Below, one piece after another: positions 10,610 through 22,998 of a stretch of DNA of 64,000 nucleotides. Positions within the stretch are counted from its first letter, which is position 1. Each line of letters starts with the position of its first letter. The notes under the pieces were generated by a model. It was not told where the DNA came from and made no database searches. It was given only the letters and a program-made list of their open reading frames with translations. The DNA is taken from the NCBI GenBank assembly GCA_037176845.1, contig JAYKXP010000067.1, forward strand, positions 124,001 through 188,000, in the 5' to 3' direction. The position numbers were made by a program, and so were the translations under genes. Source of the DNA: Paramarasmius palmivorus (taxonomy: Eukaryota > Basidiomycota > Agaricomycetes > Agaricales > Marasmiaceae).

Positions 10610-12358
10610 ATGTCCCCCAACGAACCTGCCGAGCCGATAGCCAAGGGCATCTGGCCAACGGCGAAGCAATCCTTCGGCGATCTTTTCAAGTGGAGGCAGC
10701 GTGTCGAGATCACCAATGAGTATGGCGAGACTCGCGCCGAGTGGCAGGAGCCTGCGCCTTTGGTCAACCCCATCAGCCTCTTCGCTCAACTCAGCCTCAG
10801 TAACTGGGTTTTCTTCCTCGTCGGCCTTAGCGCATGGACAGCCGATGCTTTTGATTTCCACGCCTTATCTATCCAAACCGTCGCCCTTGCCAACTACTTT
10901 AAACAATCCAAAACCAACATTACGACAGCGATCACTCTCACTCTCCTTCTCCGTTCCGTTGGTGCTGCCTTTTTCGGTCTAGCAGGCGACAAGTTTGGAC
11001 GAAAATGGCCTATGGTGATTAACATGATCGTCCTTGGCCTTCTCCAGATCGCCACCATCTACAGCAAGACATTCCAGCAATTCTTGGCCGTTCGGAGTCT
11101 GTTTGGTTTGTTCATGGGTGGTGTGTATGGTAATGCCATTGCGATGGCTCTAGAGAATTGCCCGTGAGTTGTTCTTTGAGTTGTTAGGCTGAGTCTTTGA
11201 GCTAATAGTCGTTTCTCAGGACCAATGCGAGAGGTCTCATGAGTGGTATCCTGCAACAGGGTTACTCTCTCGGCTATGTCTTCGCGGCTTGTGCCTACCA
11301 TGGCGTCGGAGATAAGGCTGACAGCTGGAAAACGGTCTTCTGGATTGCTGCCGGACTCAGTCTGGGCGTTGGTGTGATCCGTTGCTTCTTCCCCGAGTCA
11401 AAGCAGTTCATTGAGGCCAAGAAGTCGGGCAAGAAGGCTACGACTCCTGGTGCTTTCTGGAGGGAGACGCACGCTATGCTTGCAAAGGAGTGGAAGCTTT
11501 GTGTTTACTGCATTGTGAGAGAGGATTCATCGTCTACATTGCTTCACGCTGACTATCAGTGGTCCAGGTCTTGATGACTTTCTTCAACTACTATAGCCAT
11601 ACGTCTCAGGACAGCTACACGACCTTTATGCTCACAGGTAAAGAGCTCGACAAAGACGCAGCCAGTCGCGCCAGTATTATTATGAAAACTGGCGCTTGTG
11701 TTGGCGGCACCATCATTGGCTACCTCTCTCAATTCGTCGGTCGTCGTCGTGCGATCATTGTCTCCGCTATCATTAGTGCCGCACTCATTCCCGCTTGGAT
11801 CTTGCCAGAAGGCGAAAGAAGTCTCTCCGCCTCTGGTTTCTTCATGCAATTCTTCGTTCAGGGTGCATGGGGTGTTATTCCCATTCATCTCAACGAGCTC
11901 TCGCCTCCTGCCTTCCGCTCAAGTTTCCCTGGTGAGCGCTCTATGATTTTCAGGTTGTCAATGAGATGCTTATACCGACCTAGGTATCACTTACCAACTT
12001 GGCAATATGATATCTTCACCGTCCGCGCAAGTGAGTGGTTCTAGCTATTCCTTCTCGAGATGTCTTTACTGAGTCCTCTATTTGTCAGATCGTGAACGCG
12101 ATTGCTGAAAACACCATGATTTCAAGACCAAATGGAGATCGTGTACCTGCTTACGGGCCGGTTATGGGTATTGCTACTGCCATTATCGCCACCGGAATCG
12201 CTATCACCGCCGCCGTTGGCCCGGAGAAGAGGGGTAGGAAGTTCGAAGAAGCTTTACCTGCTGGTGCCACGGAAGAGAGGGCGAAAGATATCGAGGAAGG
12301 AGATGACGATGAGGAGAAGGCCACAGAGAAACGGGTTGATACGACCGCGAAGAACTGA
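10610..12358 (+). CDS. MFS monocarboxylate (lactate/pyruvate) proton symporter, Jen1-like
   Basis: A plasma-membrane transporter of about 530 residues in the sialate/carboxylate (SHS) branch of the major facilitator superfamily. The first exon (10610-11163) encodes a hydrophilic N-terminus and helices starting with the family signature AWTADAFDFHALSIQTVALA, then GDKFGRKWPM (the MFS loop motif). The exon from about 11568 carries NYYSHTSQDSYTT, which fits the Jen1 substrate-recognition motif NxxS/THxS/TQDxxxT. Introns lie near 11164-11219, 11515-11567, 11932-11984 and 12031-12089. The C-terminus is acidic and cytosolic (EEGDDDEEK), ending at TGA 12356-12358. Jen1 homologues import lactate, pyruvate and acetate when glucose is low. 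The reading frame is intact. Confidence 0.88.
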
Positions 12359-12473
12359 TGGTCTACTGGAAGAAAAAGTTGTATGCCATGCTCATGTAAG
12401 AATGAATGTATAACGACTACGATTATTACATGCACTGTATTTGTTACGTATCTCTGCATTAAAGCCATCCGAT

Positions 12474-14643
12474 TCAAACTGAGTGTAGTTGCTCCATGGC
12501 TATCATCTGACGGAAGATCTCCAACGAGGCCTCAGGCTGGAAGGCCGGCTTCGTAGAAATAGAATATCAGCGTCACGGTGTGATAGGTCCACAACAAGGA
12601 GGATTGACTCACAACTTCGTGTCCGGCTTCAAACACACGGCTTCAAAGCGAACTCAGTTTTCGGGATCTGTCGTGATAAGAGGAGTCAACTTACGCAAAT
12701 GTGAAGTTATCGAGATTTTGAATCGCAGCAACTGCCGTTCCGTTGATCGTCATATTGGTGAATGGTATCTCAGCGAACTCTTCCTTTCCGTACCAATCCA
12801 TTGCTAACACGGATTCGTGGCCACCGAGCCAGTTGCAACTGAAAATGACTGATGAGTGCCGACCGATACGATGACGGCAATGAAATATACTTGATGTCTG
12901 CGTCACCAGCCTGAAGCAATTTTGTTCAGTCTTGCAGGAAGTTTATACAATAATTGTACTCACCCAGATCAATATTTTCATCTTTGAGTCCACCAGAGCA
13001 GCGAGCTTGGGCAAGAGGCTTCTCGCATCCTATTATGAGCTATTCATCTACTTGGATCACCATAAACCGACACGCGAAGTTGACTTACATCCCCTGTCTT
13101 CGCAAAGTTATTTGACACCCTGCCTGAGCAAGATGTGTAGTTGCTCATGGCGCCGATTCGTGCCTTCACCTCCGGGTCACCCAAGAAGTTGACATAGAAC
13201 GACGGTGGGAATGGGTTGGGTGTGCTGTCATTTTGTCGTAGATCGTCGACATCGCGATCACCCACAGCGGGAATTAGTACTTGTTCAATCTGATCTATGA
13301 TCAGTATTGATATCGACGGGAGTACATAGACGGGCGCTTACACAGAAATCATCGGCGGCAATGCAGATGTCATTAGATTCGGTGGTGTTTCCAGCATCAT
13401 AGCATGCCTGTTCTTGTTCCAGACAACCACCAGGCCCAAAGTATGCGTCATTCAGTTGCTTCAAGACCGTGTCGTTCTGGAGCTGTCCATAACCGGGTGC
13501 ATCGGTGGCAAAATCGACATAAGCCTTGTTTTGTATGAGAGGGTCATACCAGCCGCTAATACATTGAACGTGATCAGGAAACTTAGAAGGAGGGCTGCAC
13601 GAATAACGTTATACGCACTTGTTAATCATCATCGCACTGACATTGACCAATTCCCCCTCGATTTCACCACTTTCGATCTTTGCATTTTGCTCGTTGAAAT
13701 AGGTCACGAAACTGGGTCCATAATGTCCACCGTAACTCTCCGTGGTAAACAAGAATCTATGCAGTCGCTTTCAGGGAGCGAGTATAGTCTCCAAGCAACG
13801 TTTACGTACTCTCTAGCTTTGAACTTTGAGAATTCCCCGCTCTCAAAGAGTATTTGGAATGCTTGCCAAAAGAATGGTGCTGCTGCATCCGTGCTATTTA
13901 CCATCGTCGTTCCAAAGGAGAAACCGGTTCCGATTGGTTGGTCAATATAAATCACTGCAGAGCAAAGACATGATCAGATCATGCGATATCCCTGAGAAGG
14001 CATAGAAAAGAACGCACTGTTGCTGATGTTGTTCCAACTGTATCATAAATTGAAACCGTAAGGACGCGTTCTCAACTACTTAATAGCGGAAAGTTACCTA
14101 AATGGATTGAGACTCGTAGTCTTTCCATCCGGGTTTACAGTGCATGGTCCGTGCTCTGAGTGAATAAGTTCTTTCTGTAGAGTAGACCGGGAACCCCGAG
14201 ACCTACCTTGGAAAAGTCCGATCATCGAGGAGCATCCTGGACCCCCATTTATCCTGGGCGAGAATTAATACAATGATCGGATAGCAGAGGATCCACGTAC
14301 CAAAGTGTGAATGGCGCCGTTTCAGGCTCGTTCCGGGCCTCGAGGAACCAAAACCACTGCAGTAAGTTCTCACCGATCAATTCCATTTGAACTGTCGAAT
14401 AGAAAGGAGCGCTACCATCGACATGTTTGTCCCAATATCAACGTAACCGGACAACTGATGGACACCAGGCGTCGTCTCGCACACTCCTGAATCCGCTACG
14501 TATTGCAACTTCACATCCGACATGATTTGAGATTCGAAAGTCAATGGACCTCTGCGCTCCAAAGTTCGAGTCTCCAAAGAAAGAGGGGTAGCAGACGCTG
14601 GGATGGCCACCAGCAGAAGAAAACGGAAGAGATTAAGCAACAT
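12474..14643 (-). CDS. secreted serine carboxypeptidase, S10 family
   Basis: The start at 14643 gives a signal peptide (MLLNLFRFLLLVAIPASATP); an upstream in-frame ATG at 14670 would hide it and was not chosen. The catalytic serine is in TESYGGHYGP (about 13740-13710). The catalytic aspartate lies in WAGDADI..CNWLGG (about 12935-12825, split by an intron), and the histidine in FEAGHEV (about 12630-12605) just before the last intron. The oxyanion region (INGGPGCSS) is read near 14250. The gene has more than ten introns and ends at the TGA read from 12476-12474. S10 enzymes remove C-terminal residues from peptides at acid pH, in the vacuole or outside the cell. All three catalytic residues are present, so it is probably active. 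Confidence 0.85.
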
Positions 14644-15234
14644 TGAGATGGTCGTTGGGATCCAGCTCACGAAGGTGTCGTGGAGGTAGGAACGAAACCA
14701 CGCCAGTTGTGTGGGGGTATATATTCATAGCCCTAAGTGACGGCATGATAAGAGAGAAGGTCAACACGCATGTCTCGATCGCAAAAAAATGTGATCTTCA
14801 TCTTCGATCAGATCATATGCTGTGGGCGTTGAGCCAGTAATAGCAGATCAAAGCTACTAGCCTGTGGAGAACATTTCCTTTTTCTGGTCGCGTCAGACAT
14901 TTGGATGACTATGGAATCCCACGTAATCATGAGCTTCCACATGGTCATTTGCATTGCATTCGAAACGCCTCCACATTGATTTATGTAATATTCTGCGAAA
15001 ATATTCAGTGCGAATCGGATCTAGCACGAGACACGCACCTGAGGTCTTCAGTATCCAAGTCCAAGCTCAAGATACTTGCGTGGGTACTACTGTTGACTGC
15101 CAAAACCTTGAGGAGAAGAAAAACGCGGGCTAATCACTGTCAAACTCGTAAAATTGGGCGTCAAGGAATAGATACTAATACATCAGGAAGAAACAATGCA
15201 AAAGAACAAGGAGCCCTCAATTGTAGAACCATCA
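14644..15234. other. intergenic, carboxypeptidase to fucosidase
   Basis: Promoter of the carboxypeptidase and 3' flank of the first fucosidase. No gene was recognised. Confidence 0.4.
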
Positions 15235-18200
15235 TTATGCACCGAAACTATATCTCACTTGGAACGCCCAAGCAAATCGAACATCGCCAACATTGACGCT
15301 CGAGAGATCAATCGTCAATGCTCCCGAGGTAGCATCTACCGACCATGGCAGTGACCCACTCGCGCCATTAGGTGTCAAAAATACTACCTCGTCGCCATCG
15401 AGAACGGGTAATCGCTTGTTGACAACTAGTTTGCCATTACTCGGCTGATCAAAAGCGACGATGCAGAAGGTATCGGGTGTCGTGGTAAACCGTACAGGTT
15501 CGGATCCCTCTGCGACGTCGATGTCTTGCGATCCTTCGAACCAAAAGCTCTGAGAATGGGTGTCAGAGTGGGGAGCCATTCCATGAAAGACGCTTACCGT
15601 ATCATAGACACACTCTCCTGCATACTGGAGCCATGACCCAGCATCACGCAAGTTGTTGGCCATTGGCGCGATTATTTCTCCTTCGGCAGTAGGACCAACA
15701 TCAAGCAGGCTACAGTTATGTTGGCCTAACGATTAGGATTCAAGATAAATGACTTACAAGTTGCCATTCTTTGAGACGATATCTACCAGCGTCCTGATGA
15801 TGGTAGTACCATTCTTGTACTGGCTTGCATCTGTCGCAGAGTTGTACCCGTAGCTCAAAGGATCCATACCCGCGCTAGATTCCCAGCTGCGAGTCTGTAT
15901 GGTAGTGAATGATGAATACTCTGGGGTGTCGAAGTCGGGAACAGCACCGCATCCTACAATCAGTAGGCTGAGTCAACCTGGACAACATTCTGCGTACTCG
16001 GCGTAACTCACGGTTATTTATAGTCACTTGATTGCCTTTGGCAAAAGCATCATTATAGTACTGAGCTGCAAACTCGGGAGTCTTGTTGGGTCCACCGATA
16101 TCGCACCACTAATGGATCGCCATTAGCCCCGAAGATGTTGCATGGTCAGAATCACGTACCATAATTTCTGTGCTGTACTTCTTTGCCAAGTCTAGCATGT
16201 GAGCCAATTGAATATCTTCGAGGTAGTCGGAAATGTTCAGCTTCCCGGTATACGGTTCAGGTCCTGGGCGCGACGTATCATTATAGGGGTTCACAGCTAA
16301 GTGTCCTGGCCAAGATCCAAAACCATAAGGTCCAAAGTCAGGGTTGAACCTATCTGACACATAAGTCGCTGGCCAACGCTATCATAGAAGAATGTACCAT
16401 TCAGGAAGGGAGTAATATGTTCCTCGGTGCAGATTGGGTTTCTCTCGAGCAGATGTTTCGAATAGTTCTGATACGAAATCACGGTTGGGATTGAGATGCA
16501 CGCTGCTTCGGTGAGTAGAATTCCCGGTGTCAAACAAAGCGTAGCCGTCGTGATGTTTCTGAAAGAATGTCAGGGCATTCACGACATGGTGATGTTGTAT
16601 GAATCTCTTACAGTGACCAAGACGAAATATTTTGCTCCAGCGTCATCGAACAGATTGAGCCAATCACTAGCGTTGAACTTCGAGGCAGTGAAGTTTGCAA
16701 TGAAATCGTCGTAAATGACGTCCTATTCAGATATCAGGGTGGTGGCGTTTGTGTCACAAGGATGATCTTACAGGCCCATATGTATCCAGGTGATGTTGCC
16801 AGCTGGGGCTCCCTGGATTATGGTAGTCATGGCTGGGTAAGTGGTGTCAGAAGGCGTAGTATAATCAACGTAAGAATCCTACTCACTCGTACCACTCGGC
16901 ATAGGCAGTGGGAGGGCCCTTAAGGTTAGACATTAGCCATTCATTCACGTGATCAGTAAACATGTTCGGCTCACCCAAGCTGGAACGCTGTAAACACCCC
17001 AGTGAATACTGCGGACAAAGCTGATTAGCTAATCTCTTTTATTGTGGAAGTGAACGGGCTCACAAGATCCCATACTTCGCCTTGTTCCACTGCACTTGAT
17101 CTCAGTTATGTGACAAAACGCGAATGTGTCCGAGACGTACCCAAGTTGGCGTTTCGTGTTGACTGAGAACGTTCGTATCCGCAGTCCATTGCTCAATAAG
17201 AGCAGTGGCCGGCCACCCACCTGATGTTCCCAGACTTTGTCCAGAAGCATCCTTGAGCTCTACGGTAGCATTGGTACCGCTCTGTGCTCCCGAAACCAAT
17301 ACATCGACTCGAACTTGGTCACCAGGAACCAAGCGATTGATGACTCCTGGTGTCAGTGTCTGAATACCAGACCCAGAAATCTCGACAGTGTGTTTGGCAT
17401 TCAAAGAGTTATTTGCCGAGATCGCATTACTCGGAAGAAGGTTCGCCACCGTGACTTCGACCACTTGAGCGCGCGTGTCTCCGACCGTTTCCCACCGATT
17501 GGTAAACCTTGCTCTTCGGATTGCAAGTGGAGGGCCAGAAGAGTCGGGTGAAGTTGATGGAGAAATAGCCACCGCCCAAAAATGCAATCTTCTGTCCGAA
17601 CTGGCAGCCGGGAGTGTGATGCCGGTTACCTTTTGTTCCGACAATACCGAAGTAGACCACTGGAAGATCTGAGAGATATTCAAGTTCTTCCCACTACCAT
17701 TATCAATGAAATGATATGGGCTGATGACAACCATCAAAATGGAAACCAGCCGAAAATGTAACAGTCCTCACGTCTGAATGGCCCCAGTATTGAGGAGAGG
17801 GAATGACCACCAATCTCGGGCGAGCACTGAAATGAGACATAATCAATCCATACCTGCTCTGAATAAACAAAGGGGTCACTCACGATCAATTGTCTGCGAT
17901 GTGTTATCCTCGAAGTTCAGAGATACCTGTACCGTAAAATCACCATTACCTGCGAAGTACGTTTTAATTTCGTACCAAAGAGTGCAACAGATTGAAATCG
18001 GATTACCAGCATCACCGGCAAATAACAGATGTAACTCGTGGACAAACGTCGACTCGTTCAGTGTGAGCAATTGGCCATTTGAGATCAGATTGTCGTTTTC
18101 GGACCCCCAGACAGCGGGCAGATTATACTGACAGCACAAATTAAACTAGCACCATGCTATTAAGCGAGAACTCACCGAAATGGCATCGTGGATCCAAGTA

Positions 18201-18391
18201 CCCGTTGGGAGGAACTGACTGTCGAAGCTGCCTCCTTGATTATCGAAATTGGCAGTTCCATCGGTGGATGCAGCGATGTTGTCGAAAGCTAAAGGTAGTT
18301 GTACAACGGGAAAGCCTTGGATGCTCGCGGTAGCGACTCCGCCGAAGAACAAGGCCGTCAGAAGACCCACGCGAGGGCTGTAGCTCCTCAT
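15235..18391 (-). CDS. secreted alpha-L-fucosidase, GH29 (copy 1)
   Basis: A secreted glycosidase of nearly 800 residues with many introns. The ATG at 18391 starts a signal peptide (MRSYSPRVGLLTALFFGG). About 330 residues of non-catalytic sequence, probably beta-sandwich, come first. The GH29 barrel follows, with IHWG at about 17000, KHHDGYALFD at about 16560-16530, and the catalytic nucleophile Asp in WCDIGGPN (codon 16102-16100, directly after a splice). LLDVGPT lies near 15710, and a C-terminal domain ends at the TAA read from 15237-15235. GH29 enzymes release L-fucose from glycans by a retaining mechanism. The long N-terminal extension ahead of the barrel is unusual. It is a tandem duplicate of the next gene. 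Confidence 0.85.
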
Positions 18392-19853
18392 GATGTCGAA
18401 TTTCTTGTTTGTCGATTCAGACTTTATAGGTGCGATGGATCTCGTTCCGGTAGGCAAGAGCAATACATGTAAAGACACCTGACGTCTCGTGGTTAGACAC
18501 ACACGAGTATGAATGCTAAAGAAAACTCTGAATTACTTATGACATTCTTCTGTGCGAGCCGTTCCTCGGTCGTTCAGAGTGGATGGTATGGAGGCCGTCA
18601 TATCGGGTGTGCCGGTTGACCTATTTGCCCGAGATGAGGTCAAGTGTTGCTGTTTCAGGAAGCGAATTATCATCTTCTGGGTGCTTGAAGCTACCAGCTT
18701 CACGTACATGAATTTGTCTGACGTGAATAGTCTCATAAGTCTTCCATATGGTGAGGGTGTGAGCCCAAGATGTACGCCGCATGGTCTATTATAGCCTAGA
18801 CAGTCTCTGAGCTTTTAGCTTTCATTGAAAGAAAGTATACACGTACCACTACCTCCCGAAACCCCGAATGATGATCCGTGCGCTCACATCTGACCCCATC
18901 CACACCTTTTATTGAGTCTTCCACTCTCTCAATGATCCAGATTCCAAGCGTGAACCTTCCATTTCACGAGAGTAATAGGTCTACAGATTTAGCGACCAAT
19001 GCAAATGTCCTGCAAGAGTAGCCTCCAGGTATCATGCATCATGACGGGAGTACCGCGTGCTACAGCTACCGCAGAGTGCAGCTAGCTCGACGTTGCTCGT
19101 CAAACATGGTGAAAATCGTCAAGAACCAATATGAGTCAAAGATGTATAATTAATTACTGGGTACACTGGCAGCTCGTCGAAAGATACCGGTTAAAGGTTG
19201 TTCGGCTTTGTGGAAGGTGAAGGTCGAGAAGGAAGAAATACAGTGGTGGGAAAATCTGACGTGAGCACACCGCTTTTCCACTCGTACCTAAATTCGTCCA
19301 GTGAGCTCGTGGTGTGGCACTTTCTCCGAAAACTCGGCAAAACTGTTCTGCTATATGAAGCCTATAGTTTATTCTTTGATTCTCATGGGGTGAACGTCAT
19401 CCCCTCGCTGCTCAAAGCATCATGCATCAACAAGCTTCGATGCCCGTCGTTCCTGACTTGACATACTGGGATTTGTTCGCGCAGCCCCTATTACAGCTCA
19501 TTGCTAACCAGCTCTAGAAAGGAATTACCTCGATTCCGCAAGTAGAATACCAGGCAGAGCTGGCCCTAGCTGGCCTAACAAAAGCTGTATGTGAAAATTG
19601 TGTGAAAATGGGAATCACTAGCGAGGTGCCAACCCTGTGCATCAAGTCGCAAGTATAGAAGGGCCGGCCCGTAATCGTTGGAGATCTCATAGTCTCGTTT
19701 GATGGCTTTGCGTATTCAGAGAATCACACATTTTGCTCTGGAAACGAAAAATCCGATGAGTGAATCATCGACGGGATGATTTGTGAATTTGGGTACTTGA
19801 AACCTGTATGTAGGGTAGTACATAAAGCATGAAAGGGGCCCTCGACTGTCATG
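18392..19853. other. intergenic between the fucosidase copies
   Basis: About 1.46 kb. The half next to copy 1 is recognisably similar to the region upstream of copy 2 (for example GAGCTCGTGGTGTGG at 19303 and again at 23784), so the duplicated unit includes the promoter. No gene was recognised. Confidence 0.5.
18423..18428 (-). promoter_or_regulatory. TATA-like box, fucosidase copy 1
   Basis: CCTATAAAG on the minus strand lies about 32 bases upstream of the ATG. The same element at the same spacing precedes copy 2. If it is used as a TATA box, the 5' leader would be only a few bases long. Confidence 0.4.
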
Positions 19854-22800
19854 TCATCCATCAAGTTTATATCTCACTTGGAACGCCCAAGCAAATCGCA
19901 CATCTCCGACGTTGACGCTCGAGAGATCAATAGTCAATGCTCCCGAGTTGGCATCGACCGACCATAGTAGCGATTCGCTCGCACCGTTGGGTGTCAAAAG
20001 CACGATCTCGTCGCCTTCAAGAACTGGTAATCTTTTGTTGACCACCAACCGGTTACTACTCGGTTGATCAAAAGCGACGATGCAGAATGTGTCTGGAGTT
20101 GTAGTGAATCGCGCAGGCTCGAATCCGTCTGCAACACCTATGTCTTGTGAGCCTTCGAACCAGAAACTCTGTCATGACGGGTGTCAGAACGGGAGTGTTA
20201 TTCCGCACAGAAAACCCACTGTATCATAGACACATTCTCCTGAGTACCGAAGCCACGATCCAGCATCGCGCAAGTTGTCAGCCATTGCTGCGATGATCTC
20301 TCCCTCAGCGGTTGGACCAACGTCGAGGAGGCTACGGTTGCTGTGTGAGCGTACTGAGCACTTTCTAAGCTTACCACTCACAAATTACCATTCTTCGAGA
20401 CGATATCTACGAGTGTCCTAATGATAGTAGTGCCGTTCTTATACTGGCTCGCGTCCGTTGCAGAGTTGAACCCGTAACTGAAAGGGTCCATACCTGCATT
20501 TGACTCCCAGCTGCGTGTCTGTATGGTACTGAATGACGAGTACTCTGGAGTGTCGAAGTCAGGAACAGCTCCACATCCTGCAAGAAGTTAGCCTCGACGG
20601 TTGGGTGTACTCTAGTTGGGATGGCTCACGGTTGTTGATAGTTACTTGATTTCCCTTTTCAAAAGCATCGTTGTAGTACTGAGCCGCAAACTCGGGGGTC
20701 CTGTTTGGTCCGCCAATATCGCACCACTGTCAGATTTCTCGTCAGCTGTAGAAGCCAGCTAGGTCCACCGTCACGTACCATGATCTCTGTGTTGTACTTC
20801 TTCGCCAAATCCAGCATATGAGCTAATTGGATGTCATCCAAGTAGTCGGAAATGTTCAGCTTCCCAGTGTATGGCTCGGGTCCAGGACGCGAAGTATCGT
20901 TGTAGGGATTCACGGCCAAATGGCCTGGCCAAGCCCCGAAACCGTAAGGCCCAAAGTCAGGGTTGAACCTAGATAATGCCTTAGCCGTTGATGAATATCG
21001 ACTTGGAACAGCATACCATTCTGGGAGAGAGTAATATGTTCCTCGGTGTAGATTGGGCTTTTCTCGAGCAGAGGTTTCGAACAGTTCCGACAAGAAATCA
21101 CGCTGAGGGTTGAGATGTACACTGCTTCTATGGGTGGAATCTCCAGTGTCGAAGAGAGCATAGCCATCATGATGTTTCTGCGTTCATAGATCTTTTATCA
21201 CGTAGAGTGAATTTGCTCGAAGTGGCTTACAGTGACGAAGACGAAATATCTTGCACCAGCATCATCGAATAAGTTGACCCATTCGCTGGCATTGAACTTG
21301 GAAGCGGTGAAGTTTGCAATGAAATCGTCGTAAATGACATTCTGACAAAAGTCAGGATTGAATCTTTGATGAAGGTAGGCAATCTTACAGGTCCATATGT
21401 ATCCAAATGGTGCTGCCAGCTGGCACTGCCTCGATTATGATAATCATAACTAAGGGGAGTGTCATAATTCATCCTATGTTCAAGGTCAAGGTTTCGCTTA
21501 CTCGTACCACTCCGCATATGCGTTAGGCGGCCCCTTCAGAATAAAGATAAGTCATGGATCGGCGCGCCGAGACGCCTATATGGCTCACCCAAGCAGGGGC
21601 ACTATAAACACCCCAGTGAATGCTGTCAACAAGGCTTATTAGCTAAGCTCCTGCGCTATAAGTACACAGCGACTTACAAGATCCCGTACTTTGCGTTGTT
21701 CCACTACATCTGACATCAGCACAGCATCGAAAGGATACAAATACAAAGCATACCCAGGTTGGGGTTTCGTGTTCGCTAAGGACATCCGTATCCGAAGTCC
21801 ATTGCTCAATAAGAGCAGTGGCTGGCCATCCGTCTGACGTCCCTAGGCTTTGCCCAGAAGCATCCTTGAGCTCTACGGTAGCATTGGTATCGCTCTGTGC
21901 TCCCGAAACCAATACATCGACTCGAACTTGGTCACCAGGAACCAAGCGATTGATGACTCCTGGTGTCAGTGTCTGAATACCAAACCCAGAAATCTCGACA
22001 GTGTGTTTGGCATTCAAAGAGTTATTTGCCGAGATCGCATTACTCGGAAGAAGGTTCGCCACCGTGACTTCGACCACTTGAGCGCGCGTGTCTCCGACCG
22101 TTTCCCACCGATTGGTAAACCTTGCTCTTCGGATTGCAAGTGGAGGGCCAGAAGAGTCGGGTGAAGTTGATGGAGAAATAGCCACCGCCCAAAAATGCAA
22201 TCGTCTGTCCGAACTGGCAGCCGGGAGTGTGATGCCGGTTACCTTTTGTTCCGACAATACCGAAGTAGACCACTGGAAGATCTGAGAGAGATTGAAATTC
22301 TTCCCGCTACCATTATCAATAAAGTGATACGGCCTAACGATAGCTATCAGTAATGTGGCCAGCGGAACTCTTATCAAATCTCACGTTCGGATGGCCCCAG
22401 TATTGAGAAGAGGGAACGACCACCAATCTCGGGCGAGCACTGAGGCGATAGAAGGCCATTAACACACCCGCTGCATGCTTAGACGAATGAATGTTCACGC
22501 ACGATCAATCACTTGGGATGTTTCATCCTCCAAGTTCAAGGATACCTGTGCCGTGAAATCGCCATTGCCTGTGAAGTACGTTCAGTCAGGGATCAGAATC
22601 ACGACTCGAGAGTTACCTGCGTCACCGGCAAACAGCAGATGCAACTCATGGACAAACGCTGGTTCATCCAGTGTGAGCAACTGGCTATTTGAGATCAGAT
22701 TGTCGTTTTCGGACCCCCATACAGCGGGTAGGTTATACTGACAGCACAGATTAGATTAGAACCAAGCTACGATGTGAAAACTCACCGAAATGGCATCGTG

Positions 22801-22998
22801 GACCCAGGTACCCGTTGGGAGGAATTGGCTGTCGAAGCTGCCTCCTTGCGTGTCGAAGCTGGCAGATCCATCGGTGGACGCAGCAATGTTGTCAAAATCC
22901 AAAGGTAGCTGCACAATGGGAAAGTCCTGGATTCTCGCAGCAACTACACCAATAAACAAGGCCACCAAAGGGCGAACACGAGGGTAGTAATCCCTCAT
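19854..22998 (-). CDS. secreted alpha-L-fucosidase, GH29 (copy 2)
   Basis: A paralogue of the preceding gene with the same exon pattern. The start at 22998 gives the signal peptide MRDYYPRVRPLVALFIGVVA. The N-terminal non-catalytic domain comes first, then the GH29 barrel, with the nucleophile Asp again in WCDIGGPN (codon 20720-20718). The C-terminal domain ends RYKLDG before the stop read from 19856-19854. Catalytic residues are kept, so both copies may be active. Differences are spread through the catalytic and C-terminal parts. The segment 21856-22289 differs from copy 1 at only three positions in 434. Confidence 0.85.

Noticed and set aside
17237..17551. 104-codon plus-strand frame found almost unchanged at 21850-22164
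   Set aside because: It is antisense to the fucosidase coding sequence. Its conservation follows from the near-identical converted tract, not from selection on this frame.
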